A stretch of 64,000 nt of DNA from Medicago truncatula (Eukaryota; Streptophyta; Magnoliopsida; Fabales; Fabaceae), in assembly GCF_003473485.1 (NCBI RefSeq), contig NC_053042.1, positions 45,967,762 to 46,031,761 on the forward strand, in the 5' to 3' direction. The translations under genes and the position numbers were made by a program. Below the pieces are notes generated by a model. The model was not told where the DNA came from and did not search any database. It saw nothing but the letters and a program-made list of their open reading frames with translations. Shown piece after piece: positions 23,794 through 38,100 of the stretch. Each line of letters begins with the position of its first letter. Positions within the stretch are counted from its first letter, which is position 1.

Positions 23794-25690
23794 TAAAATT
23801 CCCAGTGAATTCTAGGAGCACACTCGCGGAGCATACGCATTATCAATATGAATGTACTTAGATTTGAAGTGTATAAAAAACTAATTCCAAAGATTATTCA
23901 AGTTAGCAATTGATTGTTTATGTCTTTATGAGCATATGCCTACTGGAACTGGAAAATATGGACGAGTCTTTTGTTATTTGAAATTTTCAAAAAAATTGAA
24001 GATGTTCTAAATAAATCTGGGTATTTATTTATTTTATTTACGAAATGCTACTAATAGTCCCTCACTCCTATACGTCATCTTAACAAAACTATCTCATTTT
24101 ATGTCTTTTTACAGTATAATGAAGTATTAGTGTCTCTGTTCCTTTTTGGCATAAGTATTAGTGCCTCCTCTTTTTAAATTTTTGGCATAGTATAATGGAA
24201 CACTATATTTAGTACTTATGATATTAATTGTATTTTAAATTTATGTATTGAAACCTTGAACAACTTATAATAAGAGAGAGTATACCAAGATATTGAACAA
24301 AAAAGAGACATCAAATCTTCTATTGACAAAAGATAAAGGAAAATGATAAATGGTACGATTGTAATGTCTACGAAGTTTCACGAACGAGCGGATTTTGAAA
24401 TGTTTCACCTTATATGAGCACCTCTATATCAATCTTGTCGGATTCTTCCAAGCTAACACATGTTTTTAATTGACGCTTTATAACACATGATGAAATTGAT
24501 TTCTAAAATACTTCTCTTCCAAATTTCTAGTAAGGTGGTTGTATTTTTTTATGTTTAATTTAATCTACTTAATTTTAAAAAAATAAAAAATTCGTGAAAT
24601 TTCAAATGAAAGACTTACGTACTATTTAGCAGTAAAAATTTGAATACATCATAAGTATGTTCGTGCTCTATTCTCTATTCGTAACATGTTTTGGCTGGTT
24701 TTTAGTAAAGAATGAACATTATCTTATTGATTTTTTTTGTGATTTTTTTTTCCTATTCTCATTATCTTACTAATTAACTATTACTCCATGTTCTTGTTCT
24801 TTTAAATTTGTTTTAGACAAACACGATTGTATTTATTCCATTTAAATTTTTTAAATATACCCTAATTTGATCCACTTATCTATTTACTTTCTTTTCATCA
24901 ATATAGGATTAAATAATTAATAAATATAAAAGTATAATTGGTAACAAAGCAACGTATGGTTGGATTCAAACTAATATTTGATGATACAACCAAAAGAGAT
25001 CTCTTATCATCTCATTCAAATGCTTTTGGATTCTCAGATGCTCAATTCAACATCAATTTATCTTGTAATGATAAAGAGAGAACGACAAAGTGTATGACAT
25101 TATTGGTAATCACTTTGTTTTGGTTGATATTTCCTCTACGATTGTTAACTTGATTTCAGTACAGTATTTCGTCTGGGATGTTTCAATTGAGGTGAGAAAG
25201 AGATTATTTTTTCCCCTAGCCACAACAACACCTTCCTTCCATGTCATCTTGTTCGTAATCATTAATTAGAATTTTCCACTTACTGGCGGCTTGCTTTGAA
25301 GCATTCATGGATATTTGAAATCTGAAGGCAAATTGGCAAAATCTTACGAGGCATAGTTTGTAAACTCATGAGTGAATGAGTACATGGTGATGGGGAAAAA
25401 TGAAACTGAAACAGCGACAACGAATCGGCATGGTTTGAGCAAGCTACATGTGGCAGTGAGATATGTTGGGGAGAAAAGAACTAAAGAGATCGCATGTACT
25501 TATTTAATCCAACAGTTAAATGGAACTTAATTGAACCGGTATATTAGTGAGGGACTTAATTGAACCCTCACCTTAGAAGCCACAATTGTATTCCGTAAAA
25601 AAAGAAGTTAATTCTTGTGTTTTGTGGGCTAATATATCGTGGAGTAAAGTAATTCTGAATGTAAAAAAATATGTAGAAATGAAACAATCA
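23794..25690. other. Intergenic stretch without recognised gene
   Basis: This is AT-rich spacer between convergent genes, the plastid-protein gene on plus and MOR1 on minus. The phrase gtattagtg(t/c)ctc is repeated near 24126 and 24158. A 71-codon open frame at 24938-25153 has no recognisable features. No RNA gene is seen. Confidence 0.45.
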
Positions 25691-25699
25691 AAACGTTAA

Positions 25700-26120
25700 T
25701 GAAAGGACATTAAACACTGTGTCCTACAATCATTTGCATAAATAAATGCAATTCTATGTCAAAATTTCCTCTGACAAAGCTAAAAAATACAACCCCAGGA
25801 AACCCTGTCACCACTGAAATAGTTGTGATTGGATTGAATGGACGAATCTACATAATTCCTGTCACAAACATACAGCACCGCTACAATATACAAAGGCCTA
25901 GTGGACAAAGGATGAGGTGAAATAATGCCGTGGTCATCTGATTCTCTTCCACATCAGAATCTCTGTAGTTTTATGGATAACGGCTCTATCAACTATACTA
26001 TACATTCAATATATATCCACCCGCATTAAAAATTATGATTGCATGCCACAGCATCAGTGGCAAATATGTTCTCAAAATCTAGGGAAGGAAAGGAAATTAA
26101 TTCCCTTTACCTTAATCACG
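25700..26120 (-). other. MOR1 3' UTR region
   Basis: This is the sequence after the MOR1 stop codon on the minus strand. It is less AT-rich than the spacer beyond it and is likely the 3' UTR. The polyadenylation site cannot be fixed from sequence, so the lower limit is approximate. Confidence 0.45.
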
Positions 26121-29100
26121 CTACAGAGGGTCAAGGGATCCACTTTTCAGCCGTTCCATCCGTGCTTGAAGCCCTGACAAAGCTTTTTCATCTACAGGAT
26201 GTACCCCACCTTGTAAAGTATTTTCAGCTCCAACATGTTCTGATGCAAGAGGAATCTGACTATGAGGAAGTCCATGGTTAAAGTTATCGTTAACACTTGT
26301 CAATGGCCTAGTACCAGATTCTGTGCTCCCAGCAGCAGCTGCTAATTGCATGCTCTTCATTCTCTCTCTGATTGCATCCAATGTCCCACTTGTTACTGCA
26401 GTTGAGTAACCTCTCCAAGTCAATATTCTTTCTTTAAAATAAACAATTACGAAAAACAAAACTTACCATACCTCCGGTCATAAATTTATCATTTCTTTGG
26501 TCACCTAAGGTGTAATCAGAACTTAACACTCTCGATGCAAAGGCATTCACAGCCCTATTCTCCTCACTGTATGATGATGGCGGTAGATTGAAATTTGTTG
26601 GTTCGGATTTCACATTTAATCTGGCGTCATTCAATGAATTTGCATTTACAGGAGAGAGGGGTGCAAAATCTGGGGAAGATATATTTAAAGATGCTGGTGG
26701 AGGAGTCGGCATTGGCATGCTTGACGGAGTTCTTCCAGCTGCAGCATTCTTCGCCATCTGCCGAAATGTTAAAATCAATTGCCAATTGTCAAATACTCAA
26801 CTGTACTCGTCACAATCATAAACATAGAAATAATAATGCAGGTTCAGTTAAGCACATAAGTATTTTCATCAACCTGGGCAAGACCATCTCTGATGTAAGT
26901 GCGAAATGCCTCACTGGCATTTTGAAGCTGATCAAATATGTCAACCTATGGTAAACCAAGAACCTTAATCAAATATAAGATAAATAAAAGAATACAAGCC
27001 AGAGGTTTATTGATATGTGAAAAATAACATGAAACTTGAATATACACTTAATTTGATACCTCTGGGTACAATTGAGTAATCCGATAAAGTTCATATAGAC
27101 CAATTGTGCAAGTTTGCTTCTCCCCGATCTTCTTAAATATTGCAGCCAACTCTTGCTGCAATTTATTTATTTTCAAGTATAGAAACAGAAGACAATGAAT
27201 GTTAGGTCATTGCAGTTACAATCATATATGTAATAACTCATACAAGCACAAAAAACAGGTAAAACTGATTAAATTGAGATATATAGACATAGAAAGCACA
27301 AAGTGGCATTATTGTATACCTAGTATGCTTTTAATTACTAAATTTCCAAGTATAATAGCATAAAAGTTTGAAAAACTAATTATAAAAGCTAAAGATTAAG
27401 TACATCCTAACTTTATTCAAGATAAACTTAATGCAGGGAATAAAACTAAACATCGGTGACAAAAAATTCAAAAATATTTCTTGCATAAAATAGATTATTT
27501 TAGTAGACTATAATGTGAAGGTTTTTACGACCTTCTATACATTAGAATACAATCAAACCTAATTCACACCTTAAGGCATCATAAAATTATCCATTATATT
27601 CATGTATAAGAGACGTTTATACTATTGAAAAATTCGTGATGTATTTAATTTACAAATAGAAAATGCCATTGCCTAAGGAAGCATGCATGCCATCCGAGCA
27701 CTAATTGTGATACCCAAAACACTAAGAAATACCTTCAACTGGGCATCAGCAGAATGGGTTCCAGCCGCTGAGTTATTGGTTGCTGAATCATTCCAATGGT
27801 TTGGCCCCCCGGGTCCAGATGCAGTCAACATTCTTGCAGCAGCCAAAGTCTGAAGTTTAAGTGTAAGAAAGAACATATATTAACACATGTATATAAAGCC
27901 CCCCCAAAAAAATCAAATGCCTACCTCAAGATTAAGTTCAATGTAAGCAAGGATGATGGGTTGAGGTTTCGTATCGATAGGAACCATTGAGAGATGACCC
28001 TTAATTGCTGCACCACGAAGCTTAACAAGCTCGTGCAGAACAGTTTTCACCATTCGTAAGGGTTTGTCATCAGCACCGGCCCTGTTAAATTGAAACATTT
28101 TATAAAAATGATTTAGTCAAATAGAAGTAACTCGATGCAACAACAATGGCTATAGCTATGTACCTTCTCCTAATTTCCTCCATTCCCAAGTCTTGCAAGT
28201 ACAGATGGATGCTTTGAAGTATGCGATCCAAGTCAACATCATAGATGGTGCTCTGAAGGACCTGAATTGCATCAAAATGCATGTGAAATAATGCAACCAA
28301 GTTTTAAAGATCAAGTCTATCTGAACGTAATTTTGTAAATTTCAGCTGAGTCTTGACATGAAAAATTCGGTCAATTATCAATAGAACTGTATAATTTAAG
28401 ATTTTTGCTACTGGGTGGCAAGTTACCTTTGTAAGCTTGATAAGGCATTTCACAACCAGATCAGAAAACTTCTGGTTTCTGGTAGCAAGTGACTCATTTG
28501 GTGCAGGTGAAGGCCACCTCGATGGATCTAGCGGACGTAAAAGATTAATTAGGACAACAAAGGATGAAGTTCGATCTGCATTATCCTGTAATGATGATCA
28601 CTAGTCAGTAAACTAACTTGCATTTGTTATTTTCAGTATAAAAAAACACATTATCATTACTACCATGATATGAAGTTTCATTTCAAACAAAAGGGCAAAT
28701 AAAATAAATCAATTAAAAGCAAGTCTCTTACCAGAATCTTAAGCATCAATACATTCAATGCTTTCAACAACTGGCTTCCATCATCCATGCGTGGAACATT
28801 ATCATCCAAGAGCCACAGAAGAAGCTCTGTAATGAGGCTATCAAGAGTGCTCTCTTTTACAGCATGTGCTAATCTTTTATTTTGAAAAGTCTGTAAAGGG
28901 GTTGTAAATAGAAACAATTACTAAAAGACGCAATAATCTCAATATACACTGAAGAAAAACGGAAAATACATTTACCTGCATGAGAGTGTTGAGCACATAT
29001 TTACAGGACCGCGATGAAGCCCCACTCAAACTGAAATCAAAAGTTTTTGCAACCTATTTGAAATAGCAAAAGAAACATTAATACTTCATGATTTCTCTCC

Positions 29101-32100
29101 AAACAAAGGGGAGTTATCGACAAAACTATCTTGCCTTATCTGCAAGGCATGAAACTAGCCTATCTGCATCCTTAACGAGTTCATCCATGGCATTGCCTTC
29201 TGGATCACTAGTCGCCTGAGCCAACTCATGGCAGACAACTTTCATTCCTTCAACAGACTGCATCACAGAAATTATTTTGAAAACAGATGTAAAAGCACCA
29301 TTTTCCAAAACCAAAATGGGAATAGGAAAAAAACTCCAACAATGTATCATGTATCTATATGTGTGAAAAGAATTGCCAATTTTCAAAGTGGATGACTAAT
29401 GCAAGAATTATTGTCCCACAAATAATATTAAGATATTCAAAATAACAGCAAGAGGCTGCTATGTCATCCACCTGCTCAGGAGAACCGAAAGAAATAATGT
29501 CAAGTGCTTCATTCCAATCAGTGGGGCTACTGGCAACAGCCACAGGACGAGGCATCAATTGTCTCTCAATGTTACTATCAGGTTGAGCATAATTTCTCCT
29601 GACATTAATAAGCAAGATGATTAAGAATAATAGAAGCATTGTACTTTTTTTGGTGGGGGTTGTTATTTAGGGGTAAAAGAAGGAACAAAAAAACTCAACA
29701 ACAATATTTCCATACCTCAATAACGGACCAGGAAGAGATCTAGCCATTTCTCCACTTTGCTCTGCGACATCAGACCTGGTAATTCAAGCAAGAACATCTC
29801 GAATATTAAATTTAAATGTTGACCATAGAAACAGAGATTAACTTAATTCATTTTCTAATCATCATCATTTTTAAACTATGAGTGCAAGTTCCAGCTTTTT
29901 CTCATCTATTCCCTAATCTTCAGAATATTTTAACTTCTTAAGTTGATAATCTACAAAAATTTAACACCTTAATAAAACTAAAACATAAGATTTCAAGAGT
30001 AAACATTCTGGCCTTTTCTAGAACTCATCGTCACAAAGGAAAATCAATCTTCTCACAAAAGCTAGATAGGGCTCATACCAAATATATTAACGAAATATCA
30101 GGGTTCAAAACAATCTAGTTATATTTATGTCTTCATTTTATATTTGGTGATCACAATCAGAATATCAAAGCTTAGAAGATATATAATGCATTAACTATAC
30201 AACATAAAATGAAAAGACTTGCCCATTTTCCCTGACAGAACGCCGTAAAATAGCCCTAGCTTCCCCTGGCTTTCCTTCCTTCTTCTTTTCCATCTCCCGG
30301 ACCTGTCAAATTACACCACCTTCATCGGTAATGCAGCATATCAAAAAGAGAGGAGAAATGTGAAAGGTAAGAACTTACCTTCCACTTAAATCTATCATCT
30401 AACATGCTTTTTTGAGCATCTGTTAGTTTCCCGACAAATCTCCATATGTCCTCACCTGCATAGCAATGTCATGGAAGGAAAACTACTCAGACAGGCCAAA
30501 AGGTATTATGATAAAAAAATAATAATAATAATAATTAAATAAATAAATTTTTGCATCTTAAATCTTGAAAAATTATCACTTCATCCATAGATAAGGATAT
30601 AAATGACTGAATGAGTCGTGTAGTTTAAGTATAGAGGAGGAAACACGGGAGCCCAAGTCAACTAAATGATGCAGATATACTTTCTTACAAATAAATTTCC
30701 TTTTCAACCTCAGAAAAATAATAGAAAAGGGCGAGAACAAATTTTTTACAAGTTCCATGAAGATGAATTTGTGCAGGGTTATGCCATACCGAGAATTTTA
30801 TAACCAGTGGCAAGTGCATTTAAGGCAGCTTTCCTAATATCCCCATCCCGTTCGGCCGTTAAACTTGCAACAATTTGCAATGATTTCAGTTGCCCACTAA
30901 TCTGTCCACATAATGCAAGGAGTAAATATCTAAAATAATACTGAAAACAGTAATTCACTAGATGTGTTAGCAACGATACCTCTGCCCCATGATGATCAAG
31001 AATAAATCCTACAAGATCAGCACATTCAATTCGAGTTCGGTTGTTCTTAGAGCGCAACCCCTCCAATATATAAGGGAAACATTTGGATGCGGAATAAACT
31101 ACAACAAATTGTTTAGTCAACTCCCGCATTTTTTCACGTACTTTCTCAATGTTATGCCCTAACTGCAACAATTACAAAATATCAGACTTTTACTTACTTT
31201 CATTTGTAAATTAAATTCGTCATTTTTTGTAGCACCCAAGAAAGTTCGCTACTCACACCTACTTACATATACCTAAACCAAAAATTAATAAACTGACAAA
31301 AACACAAATTGCTGAGATATTGATGTCTACTGTGATGCCAACTATCAAATTTGTTAAAACAAACCTTCTCTACAAGGCAAGGAAGAAAGATTGCAACTTC
31401 AGACTCTGTCAAAGAATACCCTTCATCCTTCAAAGTGTCGAGCAGCTCAGGAAGAAATTCCAGCACCTGGGTAATTAAATTGCATAAATGTTACCTGTTT
31501 TTAGCTTATTTCCATATGCTCTCCATGATAGCGCTTATTCTTAGAAATCATGGTTGGGCCCAACACAACACCACAAAACTGGCTTGTGAGGTGAGGATGG
31601 CCTCCACTTATAAACACATGTTCATGCCATATTTTGTCCGACATAGGACTCTTTTAACCCTTATGAAAATAGTTTGACTTTATTTTAACTTTTGTTATAG
31701 AAATAGATTACACATATTGATGAATGCTTATGCCATAAAGGCTTAATTAAGTTGCTAATCCAAACATGGCCATAAACCCTTCATAACCAAAGAAGATAGG
31801 AGGAGGAGAAATTTGAAAGTAACGGTGAAAACAGAAGGGAAAACTAAACTGTACCTTTAATAGACATGTTGTGTTTGATTTGCAGAACTGCAATACAAAC
31901 CACCTCAAAAGAATGTCCAAAACTTCTATAACTTCCTTAGCAATGGATGGAAGTGCCTGTGATGTGCAGTAGAAGATTGTATAGTTAACAGTACATTCAA
32001 CACTTGAAAAGCGCACAACTTATTAAAAATGTGAAAAGAACGGCACCTTCTGCAGAATTTCAAGTCCATCAACTTGCTTCTTAAAATCTGCACTTAAGAG

Positions 32101-35100
32101 TCTCCTATGTAAATCCTCTCTGAAATACCTCATCATATCATTCTGAAAAACGCAACCATTTATTAAAATTCAATAATTATAGGAAACTTGAGTTATGCAT
32201 GATAACTCCTAATTCCTCAAACAGGTCACCTCAAGATCTTGAATTTGCTCAATCCGTGGATCCTCAAACTTAAACCTTCGAACAACCAATCTCTCTCTAT
32301 CATCCTGCATGTGAGAAAATTGGCCGTTAAACCATATATCTATTGAAGTTTTTAAGTAATGTTTGGTAAATACTTCAGCTAACAATACCTTATTTGAATC
32401 CTTGGTATTTAGCAAGGCCTGAGTTTGAACTGCTATATCTTGTGCAGATATTTGTTCAGATTTAGTGCCCTTTATTGCCCCGGCCCGCTAAATGATGAAA
32501 CTACAGTTAGAAATTCAAACAAACAAAAGAGTAATCAACAAAGGAAAACTCAACATACCGAAGATACAGATCTATTTCCAGGTTTTGAAACACCGTTGGC
32601 AGTTGATTTCCCAACCTTCGTAACACCTTTCGATGTTACTCCCACTGAAGCTGATCTGGTGGCTGGCTCGAATGACTCTGAGGACGCACGTTAGGGGTAG
32701 GGGGTAAGAAATTTCAAGTATAAAAGGCAAAATAGTTAGCAATTTAAGCATCAAACATGAGTAGGAAAATAAGCTTGGCTTCCGAAGAACACACCTTGAA
32801 AAGCTCCATAGGGTTTTAGCTTCTCAAGAACAAGTGCCTGTGCTGGTCCATGAATATCTTTAACTATCTTTTCAATCTAAATAAACAAGCAATTAAATTA
32901 TGTTTGGCATCACATGAATCTTAGGGAAACAAGGAATGAAAAACCAGCATTATTATCGGACATACCATATCATGCCCACTAACTCTCAGTATCTCATTAA
33001 TGCAAGTCTCTGCCGCCTTACGAACATCAGAGGATTTATCCTACACAAAGGAGCCATCATAAATTTAAACCCAAGGAAATTTTGCATTAGAACTGATTAG
33101 ATAATGACGGTCAGGATTGAGTAACCAGAACATACTGCCATTGCAGAAGAGGCTGGCTTCAGCAGTTGTGCAGCTTCAGCAAAATTGCTTAACCCAGAAA
33201 GTTGCCTAGACAACCAATCAAAAAGATCTTTACGCCCTTCCGCACCAAGTTTGGAATCAACCAGAGAAATTGCAACATATGTAACCTACAGTAACATCAT
33301 GTTCAGGCAAAAGACAAAAAAAGAAGAATAACAGAATACAAAATCAGGAGAAAGGAAAGACCATTTTATCAAGATGAACAGCAGCTAGCCAAGAGTCTAG
33401 AGTATTCAGTACACATTCTCTCATGTGCTTCTTATTGTCACCGAGACATTTCAATATATCAGACAGAATGCCCTGCAATAAACCATTTCAAGAAAGTTAA
33501 ACATTTGAAAAAGGAAATAGAACATTAACAACTGGAAAGAAAATACTAAATCAGAACAGAAATCACTAACTTTGCTTGATTTCTCTACAGCTTGACCCAT
33601 TGCAGATGCAACATTACCAATTGTAGTCAAGGTAGCCATGACTATGTTTTTGTTGCTATCAAAGAGCCGTCCTCTAAGAGCACCAAATAACTCACCTGGT
33701 AACAACAATCATCACTCAGTAACAATTTCAAAGGTTGACAAATTTTAAAATGAACAGGATAAAACTCAAAAAATTAATAAAATAAAGCATGCAAGTCTAT
33801 GAAGCAGATGGGAGGGGCAGACAGTCAAATTTAAAACCTTAAAAAATACAATACTAATGCTAATGAGTTACCAGTTCCAGTTGCTTGAATGCGCTTATTA
33901 GCCTCTTCGAGTATTTTGTTTACAGCATCAACAGACTCCATACGAACCTACATTAAGCAAAATGTAATGCAATTGTACTTGCTCGGTTACTGGCAGTTAA
34001 AAACAAGCGAAAAATACAAAACTAAAGGTGATCTAATACAAGATTGTTTCAAACAAACCTTCCAATCGGGGCTTTCAAGACTCTTCAAGAGAGTTGGGGT
34101 AATCTTTCCGCTAATATCTTCACGAGGCAAGCTATCCAGCCCACCAGCCACCGCGGATGATGATAAATCCGATGCCCTGACAGTCTTTTTGGTAACTGCA
34201 GATGCTCCCTGAAACAAAACAAATCAATAAATTAATAAAATTAGTATTAGAAATCATGATACTGCATAGAAGATACAGCACCAAACACGACATACCTCGA
34301 ATGGGTTCTTCTCATATTCTGTGTCAAGAGCACTCAGCAGTGCAGGCTTAACGTCGGTGAGAAACCCTTTTATGTCTACAAGGGAAAAAGCATTAGATCT
34401 AACCCAAATAAATAGTGAGAGATGGAAATTAAAAAAGACAACGCAAAGTCACCTGGACCAACAAATCTATGCAAAACACCTAAGAGTTTAATTGAAGCAT
34501 TTCTAGTAGCAGCTGCACTTGACTGCAGCCCAGTTTCTTTAAGAAAATCAATTAAATCCTGCAAAAGAGGACTCGCATCAAAACTTAGAATTTTTTATAA
34601 CCAAAAAAAAATAAAAAATCGAAGTATTTAAAATACATGCAATCACAGATAACATAGCTGCAATTGCCAAAAAAATAAACAGATAACAGACCTTAAGCTT
34701 TAAATGTGATACACCAAAATCGTCAACAGCAGAAACCATCCACAAAATCCCCTCACTAAGAACCTTAGGATTCTTATGCTCCTTCATGATTTTGTAGGCC
34801 TACAATAAGAATAACAGTCTTCATAAGATATTCTAAGCAGAAGCAATAAAAGCAAGGAGTAGACTGCTATATTTCATCTTTTAACAAAAAAAGAAGCCAT
34901 TTATACTATTAAAAAATAAAAGGAAAGTATGCACTTCGACAAAAAAAATGATATTCTAAGCAGAAGCAATAACCATAGTCATGTATTAAGGACAGATTAA
35001 CCTCATAAATCTACAGATATTTAGCAATTATCAAATAATAAAATGAAAAACCTCCTTACATAATTTATCATATTTAAAATATAACAACTCTAAGGAAAAA

Positions 35101-38100
35101 TCCATGCATTTCAACCCATGATCATAAATTTTTCAAATAGACAAGCTTGGATCACACTTACGCCTAATAATTAAAAGACATTTCCCCTAAAGAACAACCA
35201 TACTTACTCTTTCAAAAATGAATCCTGGACCAACTGCTTCACAAAAAGTAGTGAGGCATTTCATAGCATGTGCCCGTGTCTTAATATCTGCTACACGTTC
35301 ACTTAATCCTACACAAATTGAAATAGAAATGTGGCTGTCAAATCAGAATGACATGATTATTGGTAAAGTCAAAATAAAAAACAACAGTACCTACCCGAAA
35401 GACAAAGTACTACACACTTCTTCGGGAATTTAGTTGCAGTTGAAGCTATATGAGTGATAACTTCAATAACCTGCTGTTGAACCTGCTCAAGAATGACAAG
35501 AGCTAATGAAATTCTTGGACTATCCATGCTGTTTTGAACTACAGCTAAACATGTAAAATCATTCAAAATCCAAAAGGAAATACTTCTGAACCTGAACATT
35601 TTTCTCGCCCCAACCAGGCAAGGTGCACAGTAATCTAATCAATATTTCTACGGATTGGTCAAGATTCTGTAAACCTTCAACTTGCTGTTTCAGCGAAGAA
35701 ATAGCTGCAAAAATCAAAGATCAGTGGCCTTACCCATATGGCATTTACAAAAAGACATTGAAGGAAAAATCAGAAGATAAAGTTCTGAGAATGGATGAGA
35801 CAGAGACCCAAATTCAACGATGCTCAAAACAACAAAAATAATTTACTTATAGATACCCTAGACGGCTAGACCTAAAATACATGTCAACAAAGAATAAATT
35901 GAAGTAAATATGATAAATGCAAAACCATTCTATTGTACTCCAACTTATAAAACATCTTCAAGGCCTAAAAAATGCCAAAAGATACTAAGATCTATGTTAC
36001 TTTCACACAATCATGAAATCACTATCAAGAAAGGCCTAAATTATAAATAATCAAAACACCTGAGAAAAATTACAGGAAAATGTACCAAGATATACAAAAG
36101 CAAAGCATAAATTATCAAATTAGTATGAGGGTGTAATGACGTTGGAGGTTAGATCCTCAACCAAGTTATCGATCTTACTTCCAACATCATTCCTCCTCCA
36201 ATGTTTATAAAACAAAATCACAAAACTGAATTGATGATTTCCAACCTTCAAGACGCTCCTTCCACACAGCACTTTTCAATAAAGTGATGGTATCTGACTG
36301 TAGAAGAGAACCTATTCGGCTTTCAATCTCTTCAAGACCCATCTCAGTGGGCTGCATGCATTTAGATACACAAAGGTTGTATAAACCGTCATTAGTAAAT
36401 CACGTGATAAACTGTTGCAGCTGATTCAAATCAGAGAGACAGAACACAAACAAATATTATATTACCTCAACATCTTCGGGTGTTTCAATCGATTTTGAAG
36501 CCTTTTGTGAAACTCCGTCTACTTTCTTGCTTGTACCCGACTTTACAGCCCCCCCTTTCTTGGTGACGGGCTGGAATGTGTAAAATATTCAAAAGACTAT
36601 GTCACCACATGCATCAAAAATGCTTAATTACAAGCAAGAAGATGCTACTTACAGCTGACTGAACAGGTCTCTTTCCACTAAGCATACTTGCAGCACTTCT
36701 AACAGGTGCACCAGTCTGTATGTAAATCAAGGAATAATGAGTGTACGTCTCCAAAGAAACCTTTACAGTTGTAAACTTCAACAATTATAAATTGTTCATT
36801 TTCTCTTTTTAGAATGTTCCACAAATTCCTGTACAACTAACTAGCATTTGTTTTCCCAAGCACTGTCAACAGCAAAGTCTCACAATACATTTTATTCATG
36901 GTACCAAGTTTTGAAGAGAGGGTGGTAACTAAATAAAGGATGTTTGGCAGAAGAATACTTTAAACAACATATTGAAAAACAAACATCTTGCATGTCAAAA
37001 AATAATCACCCAGTACAATGCACTAAAGAAATGAAACTAAAACCCAGATTTATTAAACTAAAAGATAAAAGATACACTCACCTCTGTAGATGAGGCACTT
37101 GCACGTGCATTTTGCACAGAAACTGAAATAGCATTATCAAGTGTCAGCAAAAAACTCCAACAAGTACTTTAAGTTTCGAAGCAAATAATTAAATTACAAT
37201 TAAAAATCAAGCAAATTATAGAAACAAATAAACTTGGAAGCTTAAAACAAATTCCAGTTACACAAGATTTAGTGAAATTCATTTTCCAATGCCGCAGACA
37301 ATTGACAAGAACTGCCTTACGCAATTACAAGTACCTAATGTCAGATTGAGGAATACTTTGAAATGTGATGATCAGAATAATTTTAAGAACTTAATACTTG
37401 TTAATAACATCACTCCATAGGGATTAAAAGGCACAATAAAGGTCAATTTGTTCCACCTTCCAACTTGAGAAAGTGGTCCTAAGAAAAGGCACGCAGTGAT
37501 CAAAGGGACTAGGCCTTGTATACTCCAATAGCCCAAGGTTATTAGTAAGTGATACTCACTCAATATGACTCTGAATCTCATCTCCCTATTTTGACAAAGA
37601 ACTCAGCTACATCAGGTGGTGCATCATAGAACATATTTCAGGGGATGCAGGACAATATACAGCTTCTAAATTCAATTTAAGAGTTCGGGAAAAATACTTC
37701 ACACAAAGGTGGGGCAATTTGGAGCTTGTGGTGGTATCTTATTCTGCATCTCCTTCAAATCTATTTTCCTTGAAGTTTCTTGCCAATAAGGGGGCGCTTT
37801 TGCGCAATTGTTTTACTACTGCTTGTAGGCCCATGATGGGTAAGGCAGAAGTTTTATTTGAAAGGCTAAATTCCATCTGTATTCACCTCAGATACACAAT
37901 CCACTATCAATTAGTAAACAAGGATTGTAAATTGCATAGGATACCCCTGCCTTCCAAGCATTTATGGTGATGGATGTAGGCTTAGCTTGAATAGACTGAA
38001 CTGTTTTAAAAGTTCAAGGCAAGGCCTGTAACATGTTACATTTCATAGGTTTATCTTAGGCCTGGCAAAACTTCTTTAAGAGCACGGTCTAACCGGTTAG

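Noticed and set aside
26463..26471. Alternative donor GGTATG/gtaagt for MOR1 exon 53
   Set aside because: Joining it to the next exon gives an immediate TAA. The donor at GGAG/gtatgg keeps the frame into TSGTLDAIRERM.
26588..26954. Plus-strand open frames opposite the MOR1 3' exons as antisense genes
   Set aside because: They mirror real minus-strand exons with conserved MOR1 sequence, and no independent support exists.
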